From Bacteroidota bacterium (GTDB lineage Bacteria > Bacteroidota > Bacteroidia > NS11-12g > UBA955): a stretch of 64,000 nt of DNA. The notes under the pieces are model-generated. The model was not told where the DNA came from. It saw only the letters and a list, made by a program, of their open reading frames with translations, and did not search any database. The position numbers and the translations under genes are program-made. The stretch spans positions 1 through 64,000 of the forward strand of contig CAUJCT010000013.1 of NCBI GenBank assembly GCA_963169345.1, in the 5' to 3' direction. Below are positions 55,701 to 63,798 of the stretch, piece by piece. How positions within the stretch are numbered: position 1 is the stretch's first letter; every line of letters starts with the position of its first letter.

Positions 55701-58344
55701 TTGTACAAACTATGCCACCACAGTTCCCGTAAAGATGGTCAATACAACCAAGATATTAGCGGGTTATCCTGCCCCATCCTGGTCATGGTTGGTTAATCCG
55801 GGAAGCTTGAGTAGTACTGCAAAAAGTCCGACATTTAATCTTGGTCCAGGAACTTATACAGTCAGCTTAACAGTTTCCGGCACTTGTACCATTACTCAAA
55901 CTATTGTAGTACCTCCTCTGCCAAATGCTTCCTTCACAGTGATGGACAGCGTTTGTCAAGGCACACCGGTACAATACACCAATACAAGTACAGGTAGCGG
56001 ACTAAGCTCAACATGGACTTTTGGAGATGGCTCAAGTTCACTTTTAACAAATCCCATCAGAACATTCGGCACAGCTGGCAATTTCCTTACAACACTTACC
56101 ATTGTCAATAATCTGGGTTGCAGAGACACCGCAAGAAAGTTGGTAAGAGTTCTTCCAAATACTCTGAGTGGTATTGTTGTAGCTGGTGGACCATTAAAAT
56201 TCTGTGAAGGTGACAGCGTTAAATTAACTGCTATTCCCTCAGGTGGATATCCATCATACAATTACTTATGGTCTACTTTAGCAACCACTAATATTATCTG
56301 GGCCAATCAGACAGGTAATTTCAATGTAGAAATTAAGGATAGCAAGGGTTGTTTCTTTAAGAGCGGCAATATCAATGTTCTTGCTAAAACAAAACCAAAA
56401 CCTCAGGTCATTGGTCCGGATAAGGTTTGTGAAAACAGCAATTATACCTATTACATCAATTATCCAAATATACCGGGCGCTAAATTCGACTGGATTTTAG
56501 ATGGCATTAACCAGGGTGTAGCGTTTAATCAATTTAATTTAGGCACATACAGTATGGCACTGGGAACACATCAGATTATTGTCAATGTGATGAGTCCGGA
56601 TACTTGTTATGGCACGGATACTTTCTATTTTAATTTATTCGCCAATCCGAACGTCAACATAGTTGCCAATCCTGTTCTATGTGCCGGCTCTAATAACATG
56701 TTGGTAGCCACCAGTACTTCAACCAATCTGACTGGCTATTACTGGAGCAATGGTATCAGCAATGACACCATGTATACAGGTGTGCCAAATATTTATACCG
56801 TAACTGTAATCGATTCCAATGGTTGCAAGGCTCAGGCAACTACTGTTGTCAATCCTTTGCCTGACTTCTGTGGTTTGATGACAGGTTGTTATGACATCTG
56901 TGATACAGTGAAAAATCTGGTTTGGTATGGGCCTAAAGGTTATGCATCCTATCAGTGGTATTATGGCAATACACCAATTCCATGGGCTACATCTGACACA
57001 TTCCATGTACCGCTTTATCAATCGGGTACCTATAGTTTGCAGATTACAACCATCAATGGATGTACTGATAAATCGGATGACATTAAAATAGATTTTGTAA
57101 AATGCGGAGGCTGCAGATTCAATGCCAACATAAAAGTAGATTGCGGACCTGTGAGTCCAAATGGCAATCAGACTTATAGTTTGAGTTTCAATTTCAATAA
57201 CACTTTAGGAGCGGGTGCAACAGTCAATATCAGCAGTCCTAACGGTATCATCAGTAGTTTAAGTCCCGCTATACTTGCAGCAGGCATAAACACTGTTACT
57301 GCTAATTTTGAAGACACGCCTCCGGTGGATACAATTGCATGTTTTACCATTACAATTTCGAATCAGGATCAGATTTGCGACACAACAGTTTGTATTAAAC
57401 TTCCGCCTTGTGGTCAGAAAGATTGTAAAATCAGTCCGAAATTAACAGAGTTTACCTGTATTGGACAGGACGGCAGCGGCAATCCTCAATACTATGTATG
57501 CATGAACATTAACTGGAGTGGCAGCAATGGTTCAACATTAACATTAAGTTCACCTTCATCCAGTTTTACAGTAAATCCTGTAACCATCAATAATGGTTTA
57601 CAAAGTATTTGCTGGACCTATACTGACCTACCGCCTTACAATACATTTATGACTATTTACCTTTATGCATTTGATCCGGTAACAGGTAAAGTTTGTAAAG
57701 ATTCAATACGCACAGATTATAAACCTTGCAGTAAAGACAGTTGTAAAGTTGGCGTTTATGGTGAATGTGCTCATTGTCATGAATTGGAAGGTGGCAACTG
57801 GACTTATGATATTGATCTCACAGTTTTAAATCCTTTTGCCAATGCAGCTAATATCTCCATCACTCCTATTGCTGCTGGTACATTTGGACCAATAAGCCCT
57901 AATCCTGTACCGCCGGGCATGCAAAATGTGAGTACTACTTTTACAGATATTGCCCCTGTGGATCAGATTATATGTTTCAAGGTGATTCTAACTGACCCTG
58001 TAACCAACAAAACATGCTGGAGAGATGTCTGCATTGCCTTGCCACCTTGTGACTCAAATGTCAACATAATGGTTAATCTTATTGAAAATTTCAATCTGAT
58101 GGTATATCCAAATCCGGCCAATTCATTTATTCATATCAATTATCAATTCTTTGATGCTCCTGAGCAATTGAGTTTTGAAATTGTCGATATCAATGGAAGA
58201 GTTATTCGACAAATTACCGGCACCGGTTCATCCGCGGATCAATTAGTAAATATTGAAGATTTAAATGATGGTCTTTATTTTATACGTGTTGTGAAGGATG
58301 GTCGGGTTGTAGGCAATACAAAATTGGTTGTCAAGAAGGAGTGA
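52714..58344 (+). CDS. Giant cysteine-rich PKD/Ig-like surface protein with T9SS sorting domain
   Basis: 1876 residues. Signal peptide about 1-24. At least eight PKD_6-like units carry the pattern GPxxVCxxxxxxYSxxPxxGxxYxW (at about 28, 488, 570, 650 and others), interleaved with true PKD domains holding WxFGDG (about 247, 760, 1100). Residues about 1463-1778 form three tandem ~105-residue repeats, each starting CK/CRF and ending PPC or KPC. The last ~85 residues begin MVYPNPANSFIHINYQFFDA and match a type-A T9SS C-terminal domain. The protein should be exported by T9SS and act as an adhesive surface or matrix protein. Many cysteines could form disulfides. Ligand unknown. Confidence 0.9.
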   Translation: MRNILLKSISFIFTIFLLQATAYGSCPIGGPLDVCENQTATYSVTPNPGETYTWNCTGGGLISGTGNSISITWPAIGTGNVTLIVKDALNNVICTNIITVTVHGKPNPVITPSYISGCGGRKGGSGQGDKEECLTACDSTYITYSTPNNPGSTYVWTITGSATYTSSGNQVTVFWTGIGTGSVKVVETNVWGCSKETEVCVEIVGKPQAAFTTLPGLSGPVVNACLNQVIQFIDQSVPGLGSPINSWSWYFGDGNNAFQSAPGWGNTSHAYSSPGTYTVMLVVENQCKCKDTAYVTVVVSNTVGPEIFCISTVCPDATVTYTSNASGCNNYNWSVTNGTIIGSNTDSTVTVQWGSNGPGSITLSVNCPGFCNVPTTVFVPIITPNATISGPSQVCLGECVTYHISCDIPIDSIEWHFPPGAVVQTDSINVHEVQVCFYSNISGTITADYWHFTPGAKPPLNCGGHSALNVSVKPQMFMSGPSDLCENQTYNYSISPPPTGSINWSITDISGNTTYTTNLITGPAPFTGLWTYGPGQFIVTATDMSGNYCNSPLKKYLTVHPTPPPVDTVYGPSPVCPNYSYVYTAVPTSGNYFIGWQVSNGSPSTGIGNTLSITWGPVGPYTISVYQIDPVTGCKSSATIMNVNPALPLTPSVINGPDTVCANGLSNYSTTSPGDDYIWSINPGIAGSVGTGQHTSNMGVQWNNYNGPAWVVLTTKLCGAQRRDSILVQVINAPNPNIIIPPSICQGTTLSAISTTIAATYSWNFGDGGTLVGYPGNHVYTSPGNYVVTLTVTYGSVCPGTGVATANLSVLPKPDVNISTPDPNLYCNPPISTTMSVAAPTFGLTYQWYNPSSISGATSTSYTATSTGSYYVVATSPNGCKDTSNVIVVSTGNCPSSCTPAPYTLDYNRIRLGCNTDSFIAITSSGIINLSWNYDDPYNPSSGSGTPVTHTFTEPGYYRVKLCADVPNSAGTGYCNICIYKVDTIKYVPDFFDSMYCTNYATTVPVKMVNTTKILAGYPAPSWSWLVNPGSLSSTAKSPTFNLGPGTYTVSLTVSGTCTITQTIVVPPLPNASFTVMDSVCQGTPVQYTNTSTGSGLSSTWTFGDGSSSLLTNPIRTFGTAGNFLTTLTIVNNLGCRDTARKLVRVLPNTLSGIVVAGGPLKFCEGDSVKLTAIPSGGYPSYNYLWSTLATTNIIWANQTGNFNVEIKDSKGCFFKSGNINVLAKTKPKPQVIGPDKVCENSNYTYYINYPNIPGAKFDWILDGINQGVAFNQFNLGTYSMALGTHQIIVNVMSPDTCYGTDTFYFNLFANPNVNIVANPVLCAGSNNMLVATSTSTNLTGYYWSNGISNDTMYTGVPNIYTVTVIDSNGCKAQATTVVNPLPDFCGLMTGCYDICDTVKNLVWYGPKGYASYQWYYGNTPIPWATSDTFHVPLYQSGTYSLQITTINGCTDKSDDIKIDFVKCGGCRFNANIKVDCGPVSPNGNQTYSLSFNFNNTLGAGATVNISSPNGIISSLSPAILAAGINTVTANFEDTPPVDTIACFTITISNQDQICDTTVCIKLPPCGQKDCKISPKLTEFTCIGQDGSGNPQYYVCMNINWSGSNGSTLTLSSPSSSFTVNPVTINNGLQSICWTYTDLPPYNTFMTIYLYAFDPVTGKVCKDSIRTDYKPCSKDSCKVGVYGECAHCHELEGGNWTYDIDLTVLNPFANAANISITPIAAGTFGPISPNPVPPGMQNVSTTFTDIAPVDQIICFKVILTDPVTNKTCWRDVCIALPPCDSNVNIMVNLIENFNLMVYPNPANSFIHINYQFFDAPEQLSFEIVDINGRVIRQITGTGSSADQLVNIEDLNDGLYFIRVVKDGRVVGNTKLVVKKE

Positions 58345-58360
58345 TGTAACATTTTATAGA

Positions 58361-58390
58361 AAAGCCCGAAGTAAACTTCGGGCTTTTTTT
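58361..58390 (+). terminator. Terminator after the giant surface protein
   Basis: Perfect 11-base arms AAAGCCCGAAG/CTTCGGGCTTT around a 4-base loop, followed by a T-run. Confidence 0.92.
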
Positions 58391-58430
58391 ATTACTGTTC
58401 ACTAAATATAATTTTCAATTCTATTTTTTT

Positions 58431-58645
58431 GCCTGCTCATGCCGCAGGCTTGGCACTTACTTTTTTTATGGCAAAAAAAAGTAAGCAACTTAGCGAAGCG
58501 GTCTCACGAGCTTGCGAGTAAAAAAAGGCCACCACGAACCAAAATTTCAATCATGGCTTTGCCGCTGCATATCCTGCCTGCTCGTGGCTGCCATGATTTA
58601 AATTCTACGCGTTCGTGGACTCAACCCGCACATCCGTTTTCATAA
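58431..58645. repeat. Bacteroidota intergenic repeat with nested hairpins
   Basis: GCCTG...CAGGC (58431-58449) and CTTACTTTTTTT...AAAAAAAAGTAAG (58456-58485) are inverted repeats, followed by ACGAGCTTGCGAG and GCCTGCTCGTGGCTGCCATG. This resembles an element I remember from other Bacteroidota intergenic regions. The frame open through it is judged a by-product. The rest of 58391-58798 is A/T-rich with no gene seen. Confidence 0.7.
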
Positions 58646-58798
58646 AAGATTCATTAAAAAATTAAAATTTGAAGAAACCTGTCAACATAGGATTTAATCC
58701 TACTTTGAATATTCAAAATTTTTAAATAGTAGATTATAGAAATAGGTCTCTATCTAAAAAATAAAAAGAAGGGGGTTCTTGATTATTAATAAGAATTA

Positions 58799-59812
58799 CT
58801 AATTTATCAGGTTTACTTCGGGTTCGAGAAGTATACCAAATTTATCTTTTACACTTTGAATGATATCAAGTGCCAATTGGTAGATTTCTTCTCCTTTTGC
58901 AGCTCCATAATTCACCAATACCAATGCTTGCTTAGCATGTGAACCTGTCTCTCCTACCCTTTTGCCTTTCCATCCACACTGTTCAATCAACCAGGCTGCA
59001 GGAACTTTAACTCCGTTCTCTTGTGGGAAATGTTTTATATCCGGAAAATCTGTTTTGAGCTTCTCAAACTGGTCAACAGGGATGACTGGATTCTTAAAAA
59101 AACTTCCACTGTTCCCCAAAACTTTTGGATCAGGTAATTTGCTGCTTCTTATCGCAATAATTGCATCTGATACTTCACGAATACTGGCTGACTCAGGCGC
59201 TGTGCCTTTCTCAGATAATATTTGTCTGATATCACCGTATTCAATATTCGAATGCGGATGTTTATCCAGTTTCAATGTAATTGAATAGATAAAATAATGG
59301 CCTTTCAAATGACGTTTGAAAACACTTTCTCTATAACCGAACTGACATTGTTCTTTATTAAAAGTTTGTAATTCGAGCGTTTCCAGATTCAATGCTTCGA
59401 GTTCAACAAAGCACTTTTCCAGCTCGACGCCATAAGCACCAATGTTTTGCATAGGAGCAGCACCAACAGTTCCCGGAATCAGAGAAAGATTTTCTATTCC
59501 GCCCCAGTTGCGCTCCACACAATGCATCACTAACTCGTGCCAGACCTCTCCACTGTATGCTTTCAAATAAACATATTGCTCGTCTTCACGTTCGATGTGA
59601 ATACCCTTGATGTTATTGCGGATTATCAGCCCATCGTAGTCTTTACAAAATAAAACATTGCTGCCACCTCCAAGGAACATATAATGTTCATAAGGATTCT
59701 CTAGCAAACACTGTTTCAGTTCGACAAGAGATTTGACTTCACAAAACGCTGAAGCATTAACATCCAGTCCGAATGTATTGTAAGGCTTAAGAGATATATT
59801 GTGTTGCAGAAT
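58799..59812 (-). CDS. murB: UDP-N-acetylenolpyruvoylglucosamine reductase, non-standard start
   Basis: About 337 residues if translation starts at the ATT at 59810-59812. It reduces UDP-GlcNAc-enolpyruvate to UDP-MurNAc with NADPH and FAD. FAD-binding MFLGGGSNVLFCKD, GGIENLSLIPGTVGAAPMQN, YGVELEKCF, GYRESVFKRH and the C-terminal QALVLVNYGAAKG are present. The only ATG/GTG/TTG starts are a TTG at 59707 or later, which would cut off about 35 residues encoding QHNISLKPYNTFGLDVNA, the conserved N-terminus. So the gene either uses ATT or CTG (59809), or has a sequence error. It starts within the end of hutU (8-10 bases after the stop). Confidence 0.9.
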   Translation of the reverse strand: MLQHNISLKPYNTFGLDVNASAFCEVKSLVELKQCLLENPYEHYMFLGGGSNVLFCKDYDGLIIRNNIKGIHIEREDEQYVYLKAYSGEVWHELVMHCVERNWGGIENLSLIPGTVGAAPMQNIGAYGVELEKCFVELEALNLETLELQTFNKEQCQFGYRESVFKRHLKGHYFIYSITLKLDKHPHSNIEYGDIRQILSEKGTAPESASIREVSDAIIAIRSSKLPDPKVLGNSGSFFKNPVIPVDQFEKLKTDFPDIKHFPQENGVKVPAAWLIEQCGWKGKRVGETGSHAKQALVLVNYGAAKGEEIYQLALDIIQSVKDKFGILLEPEVNLIN

Positions 59813-59820
59813 GATAAAGA

Positions 59821-61488
59821 CTATTTAAGACGTTCCTTGATATCCAAACGGTGTTTTCTGGCTGTATCCATAGCGATATCGTAACCGGCATCCATGTGAC
59901 GGATAACTCCCATAGCAGGGTCGTTGTGCAATACACGTTTCAATCGAGTTGCTGCTTCATCAGTACCATCTGCTACAATGACCATACCGGCATGTATGCT
60001 ATAACCTATTCCAACACCACCTCCGTGATGCAAGGATACCCATGACGCTCCTCCTGCAGTATTGATTAATGCGTTGAGAACCGGCCAGTCGGCAATGGCA
60101 TCACTGCCATCTTTCATTGCTTCTGTTTCGCGGTTTGGACTGGCAACTGAGCCTGTATCCAGGTGGTCGCGACCAATAACGATAGGTGCACTGACTTCTC
60201 CATTCTTAACCATTTCATTGAAAGCCAAGCCTGCTTTTTCACGCTGTCCCTGACCTAACCAACAAATACGAGCAGGCAGTCCCTGAAACTCTATTTTTTG
60301 TTGCGCCATACTGATCCAGCGCTTGAGTCCCTCATCCTCTGGGAAGAGTTCTAATATTTTTCTATCTGTTGCGTATATATCTTCAGGGTCTCCGCTTAAA
60401 GCTACCCATCTGAAAGGACCACGTCCTTCACAGAATTGAGGGCGAATAAAGGCTGGAACGAAGCCCGGAAAATCAAATGCATTCGTTAATCCTTTTTCCA
60501 ATGCCCTACCGCGCAAATTATTTCCATAATCAAACACAACTGAACCTTTAGTCTGAAACTCAATCATCAATTTCACATGATGTACCATAGTGGCGTAGCT
60601 CTCGTTGACATAACGTTCAGGATCCGTTTTTCTCAGTTTATCTGCACTCTCCACATCATATCCTTCAGGGAAATAACCTACCAGCGGATCATGGGCACTG
60701 GTTTGGTCAGTAAGCGTATCTGGCACAATGTTTCTGGCTTTGAGTCTTTCCAATAAATCTACTGCATTGCAATGTACACCTATTGAAACTGCATCGCCAT
60801 TTTCCTTAGCTTTAAGAGCCATATCAATAGCCTGATCAATGTCCTTAGTCATTACATCCAGATAACGAGTATCCAAACGTTTTTTAATACGCCATTCCTC
60901 CATTTCAGCAGCAAGGCAAACACCTTCATTCATGGTAATCGCCAATGGCTGAGCTCCACCCATACCGCCTAAACCCGCCGTAACATTTAAAGTACCTTTA
61001 AGCGTTCCACCAAAATGCTGACGAGCACATTCAGCAAATGTTTCATAAGTACCCTGAACAATACCTTGTGAACCGATATAAATCCATGAGCCTGCAGTCA
61101 TCTGACCGTACATAATCAAACCCTTAGCTTCCAATTGACGGAAGTAATCGAGATTGGCCCAATGCGGCACCAGCTGCGAATTAGAAATCAAAACGCGAGG
61201 TGCATCTTTATGAGTTGGCAATATGCCGACAGGTTTTCCGGATTGAACGAGCAGAGTTTCATCTTCATTTAAGTCTTCGAGGGCTTTAACGATGAGGTGA
61301 TAGCTTTCCCAGTTACGGGCAGCTTTACCAGTTCCACCATACACAACTAGATTCTCAGGTTTCTCGGCCACATCTGGATCCAGATTGTTCATCAGCATTC
61401 TGTAAGCAGCTTCAGTCACCCAGTTTTTACAATGTAACTTAGTGCCAGTAGGTGCTTTTATAATTCTCGAAGATTCTGTCATACTCAT
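59821..61488 (-). CDS. hutU: Urocanate hydratase
   Basis: 555 residues (start MSMTES; the second Met, 6 bases later, is an alternative). Converts urocanate to imidazolonepropionate with [18 protein letters not shown] (about 49), [20 protein letters not shown] (about 127), [12 protein letters not shown] (about 170), the active-site region [20 protein letters not shown] (about 360) and [20 protein letters not shown] (about 440) are present. Full length. Partner hutH is at 38.3-39.8 kb. murB begins at its 3' end, so murB may depend on readthrough from hutU. Confidence 0.95.
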   Translation of the reverse strand: MSMTESSRIIKAPTGTKLHCKNWVTEAAYRMLMNNLDPDVAEKPENLVVYGGTGKAARNWESYHLIVKALEDLNEDETLLVQSGKPVGILPTHKDAPRVLISNSQLVPHWANLDYFRQLEAKGLIMYGQMTAGSWIYIGSQGIVQGTYETFAECARQHFGGTLKGTLNVTAGLGGMGGAQPLAITMNEGVCLAAEMEEWRIKKRLDTRYLDVMTKDIDQAIDMALKAKENGDAVSIGVHCNAVDLLERLKARNIVPDTLTDQTSAHDPLVGYFPEGYDVESADKLRKTDPERYVNESYATMVHHVKLMIEFQTKGSVVFDYGNNLRGRALEKGLTNAFDFPGFVPAFIRPQFCEGRGPFRWVALSGDPEDIYATDRKILELFPEDEGLKRWISMAQQKIEFQGLPARICWLGQGQREKAGLAFNEMVKNGEVSAPIVIGRDHLDTGSVASPNRETEAMKDGSDAIADWPVLNALINTAGGASWVSLHHGGGVGIGYSIHAGMVIVADGTDEAATRLKRVLHNDPAMGVIRHMDAGYDIAMDTARKHRLDIKERLK

Positions 61489-61514
61489 GCTGCGAAATTA
61501 GTAAAAAAAGAGGA

Positions 61515-61740
61515 AAGACACTTCGCTGTTAAGTCGTTAAGTTGTTAAGTCGTTAAGTCGTAGAGTATGTGGATATTCTTTTAGTTTCTGCTATGGTAAG
61601 GCTCGAAATATTTTTGTCGATTCTATTGGCATTGTCGTTACCTGTCAGCCTCTGGCTGATCGCGATGCTACAGAAATTGGAAGCCGTCGCTGAAACCTTT
61701 CTGCCACAAGCAAGACGCTTCACTGTTAAGTCGTTAAGTT
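61515..61740 (+). repeat. Repeat island: GTTAAGTY octamers plus hairpin module
   Basis: Four octamers at 61528-61559, then the hairpin module 61631-61698 (CTGTCAGCC...GGCTGATCGCGAT...AATTGGAAGCCGTCGCTGA), then two more octamers at 61725-61740. It lies just upstream of hutU on the other side of its start. Confidence 0.85.
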
Positions 61741-61865
61741 GAGGGGAAGTAGATCGCAGAACAAGGAGAGAACACGCTGAAAGCGCAGAAATAAAAGACT
61801 TTTGACACGGCAGTGGTTTGCTTGCGCAAACGGGAATTCACAGATGGATTCGGGATTAAAATTTG
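61741..61865 (-). repeat. Inverted copy of the ~100-bp module
   Basis: Read on the minus strand: GAATTCCCGTTTGCGCAAGC, CCGTGTCAAAAG, TTTCTGCGCTTTCAGCGTGT TCTCTCCTTG, CTACTTCCCCTC. Same order as 51121-51222. The following 61880-62060 contains TATCGATAACTTAG- and CTATCTGTGAA-type fragments like those near 42370-42400. Confidence 0.85.
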
Positions 61866-62082
61866 TGTCCTTTTGAGCTATGTAAGTATGTTGAAGCTCC
61901 CTGGTATCGATAACTTAGAGTTTTGCGTAAACTATCTGTGAAATCGCTCCGCTTAAGGCGGATAGTTCGCTAAACATTTTGGAATCAAAACATAGAATTA
62001 TTTTGAAGTCCTAAACATCAAGATACCTTACTTTCTGAGATATCTGCGTTAAAAAAACGAATCTGTTAAGTCGTGGGGAGTT

Positions 62083-62258
62083 GAGGGGAGGTTGAACGCA
62101 GAACAAAGACAGAACACGCTGAAAGCGCAGAAATAAAAGACTTTTGACACGGCAGTGGTTTGCTTGCGCAAACTGGAATTCACAGAAAAATTATGGAGAG
62201 CATAAAAATCTATCGATAAGCTTTACAACTTAACGACTTAACAACTTAACGACTTAAC
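62083..62258 (-). repeat. Third copy of the ~100-bp module and inverted GTTAAGTY array
   Basis: Module at 62083-62187 as in 61741-61842, then CTATCGATAAGCTTTACA and four octamers AACTTAAC/GACTTAAC at 62227-62258. The array ends one base before the stop codon (62260-62262) of the next gene, in inverted orientation, mirroring terC at 50563. No gene in 61489-62259. Confidence 0.88.
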
Positions 62259-62259
62259 A

Positions 62260-63012
62260 TTACAATCTCATTTCCAAACGAATCTCAGGAGAAAACCACA
62301 ATCCTCTTACATGTTGACTGATGGGAATGTTATATCTCTCGTTGCCTGCAATCACTGCTTTCACGCCACCTAAAACTGAAATATATTTTCGCTTGTAACG
62401 GTTAAGCGGAAATGACATACCCCCAAATATTGAAGCACAGGGTCCGCCATCGTCAATTATACTGGGTGAATATAGATTAAAAGCATAACCCAAACTATAA
62501 CCAACTATTCCGGGTTTCAGAGGATTTTTTGGATTGGTATAAAACCGCCCTTCAAAACTGACCGGAACTAATAGCACTTGCCGCAGACTGTATAAACTTA
62601 CGCCAATATTCATTCCTATTGTGCTGTGCCTGCTTCTGACTGTCTGATAACTTATACCATAATTGAGATTATTTTCAATGCCAGACAACATATAGCCTCT
62701 GGAAAAAGAAGCATAATAACCAATGGCACTAACCGAATCCAGATAAGGCAAATTAGCCCTGATAACTTCAGTAACTTTTTTACCCGAGTGTTTTGGCAAC
62801 TGTCGGTTAAAACTATCAATTTCTCTTAATGGAACCATCCTTACAATGCCTTCCAGATAGATTTTAACAAAGGTATCATGAATAGAGATTAGATTGACTT
62901 TCTCGATTTTACCTGAACGATGGTACAGATAATAGCCCGGATATTCCTGTGCTTTCAGAGAACAGAAACATTGAATGAATAATAGGAAAAACCAGACTCT
63001 TAATAACGCCAT
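62260..63012 (-). CDS. Putative outer-membrane protein, paralog of the next gene
   Basis: 250 residues with a signal peptide (about 1-21, ending LKAQ). Mature part starts EYPGYYLYHRSGKIEKVNLI SIHDTF (split) and includes amphipathic strands such as ENNLNYGISYQTVRSRHSTIGMNIGVS (split: ENNLNYGISYQ, SRHSTIGMNIG) and ends in IRLEMRL with a terminal Leu-rich strand, consistent with an eight-strand barrel. It shares layout with the 250-residue upstream gene (SGxVxKxxxxxVxxxxVxIxxxGxxxxVxxxDIDS-like N-terminal module). Function unknown. Its 5' end overlaps the paralog by 13 bases. Confidence 0.7.
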   Translation of the reverse strand: MALLRVWFFLLFIQCFCSLKAQEYPGYYLYHRSGKIEKVNLISIHDTFVKIYLEGIVRMVPLREIDSFNRQLPKHSGKKVTEVIRANLPYLDSVSAIGYYASFSRGYMLSGIENNLNYGISYQTVRSRHSTIGMNIGVSLYSLRQVLLVPVSFEGRFYTNPKNPLKPGIVGYSLGYAFNLYSPSIIDDGGPCASIFGGMSFPLNRYKRKYISVLGGVKAVIAGNERYNIPISQHVRGLWFSPEIRLEMRL

Positions 63013-63752
63013 TCAAACTTTACCTCAAATCTATTGATATTGTTATATGTATACACCTGACCAGCTCCCCAGATATTTCTCAATTCTCTGAATCTTTGAA
63101 ATCTGTATCCAAGCATAAATGAGAAAATAACACCACTGCGCGTTCTGAATGAATTACCAAAACCCAGAGAGGTATTGGCACCTCCATCTTTCCCTAACGC
63201 AGGTGATGTGATATTAAAACCATATCCGGCGGTTAAATAGGCAAATGGTGATTTAGTGGTATTTTTTTTAAAGTATTGCCTTCCTTCCATTGATACAATT
63301 CCAAAAGCTTGCTCATAAAGATAATAAGGGTCAATACCTAAATTAAACCCATACATAGATTTTTTACCATTATTTTTTAATAAAGACGTTCGAAAAGTAA
63401 AGCTGGATGTAATGCCCCATCCCCCAAATCCTGCAGTAAAACCGGGTTGTAATCCAAAGCTCCAGCCAGAATCCAGTAATTGTTTGCGTTCTGCCTTTTG
63501 AATTGAATTATTGAAAACTACTGTAGTGACACGACTTTCATCAAAAACCACCGAATCAACATCCTTAAATTTAACATTGGTAATCATGCCGTATTGCTTG
63601 ATTTGAACCAATGAATCAGGAATCACTTTAACCAATTCAGCCTTAATTACCAGACCAGATTTCAAATAAACTTTATATAAATCTGTATTCTGTGCTTTCA
63701 ATTGACAAAAAAATGACAAATAAATAACAATAAATGCGAGTAGTTTTTTCAT
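63000..63752 (-). CDS. Putative outer-membrane protein, paralog of the previous gene
   Basis: 250 residues, signal peptide about 1-20 (FFCQLKAQ). N-terminal module DLYKVYLKSGLVIKAELVKV IPDSLVQIKQYGMITNVKFK (split), then barrel-like strands (GLQPGFTAGFGGWGITSSFTFR split: GLQPGFTAGFGGWG, ITSSFTFR), YAYLTAGYGFNITSPALGKD and a C-terminal FEVKFEWRY with terminal aromatic, the mark of outer-membrane barrels. The two genes overlap and are one operon. No function assigned. Confidence 0.7.
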   Translation of the reverse strand: MKKLLAFIVIYLSFFCQLKAQNTDLYKVYLKSGLVIKAELVKVIPDSLVQIKQYGMITNVKFKDVDSVVFDESRVTTVVFNNSIQKAERKQLLDSGWSFGLQPGFTAGFGGWGITSSFTFRTSLLKNNGKKSMYGFNLGIDPYYLYEQAFGIVSMEGRQYFKKNTTKSPFAYLTAGYGFNITSPALGKDGGANTSLGFGNSFRTRSGVIFSFMLGYRFQRFRELRNIWGAGQVYTYNNINRFEVKFEWRY

Positions 63753-63798
63753 GGAAATTCGAGCAAATGTAATTAAGTTTGAATAAAAATCACCTCAA

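Noticed and set aside
58439..58645. Open frame of 68 codons on the plus strand
   Set aside because: It lies across inverted repeats of a dispersed intergenic element, has low-complexity composition and no domain.
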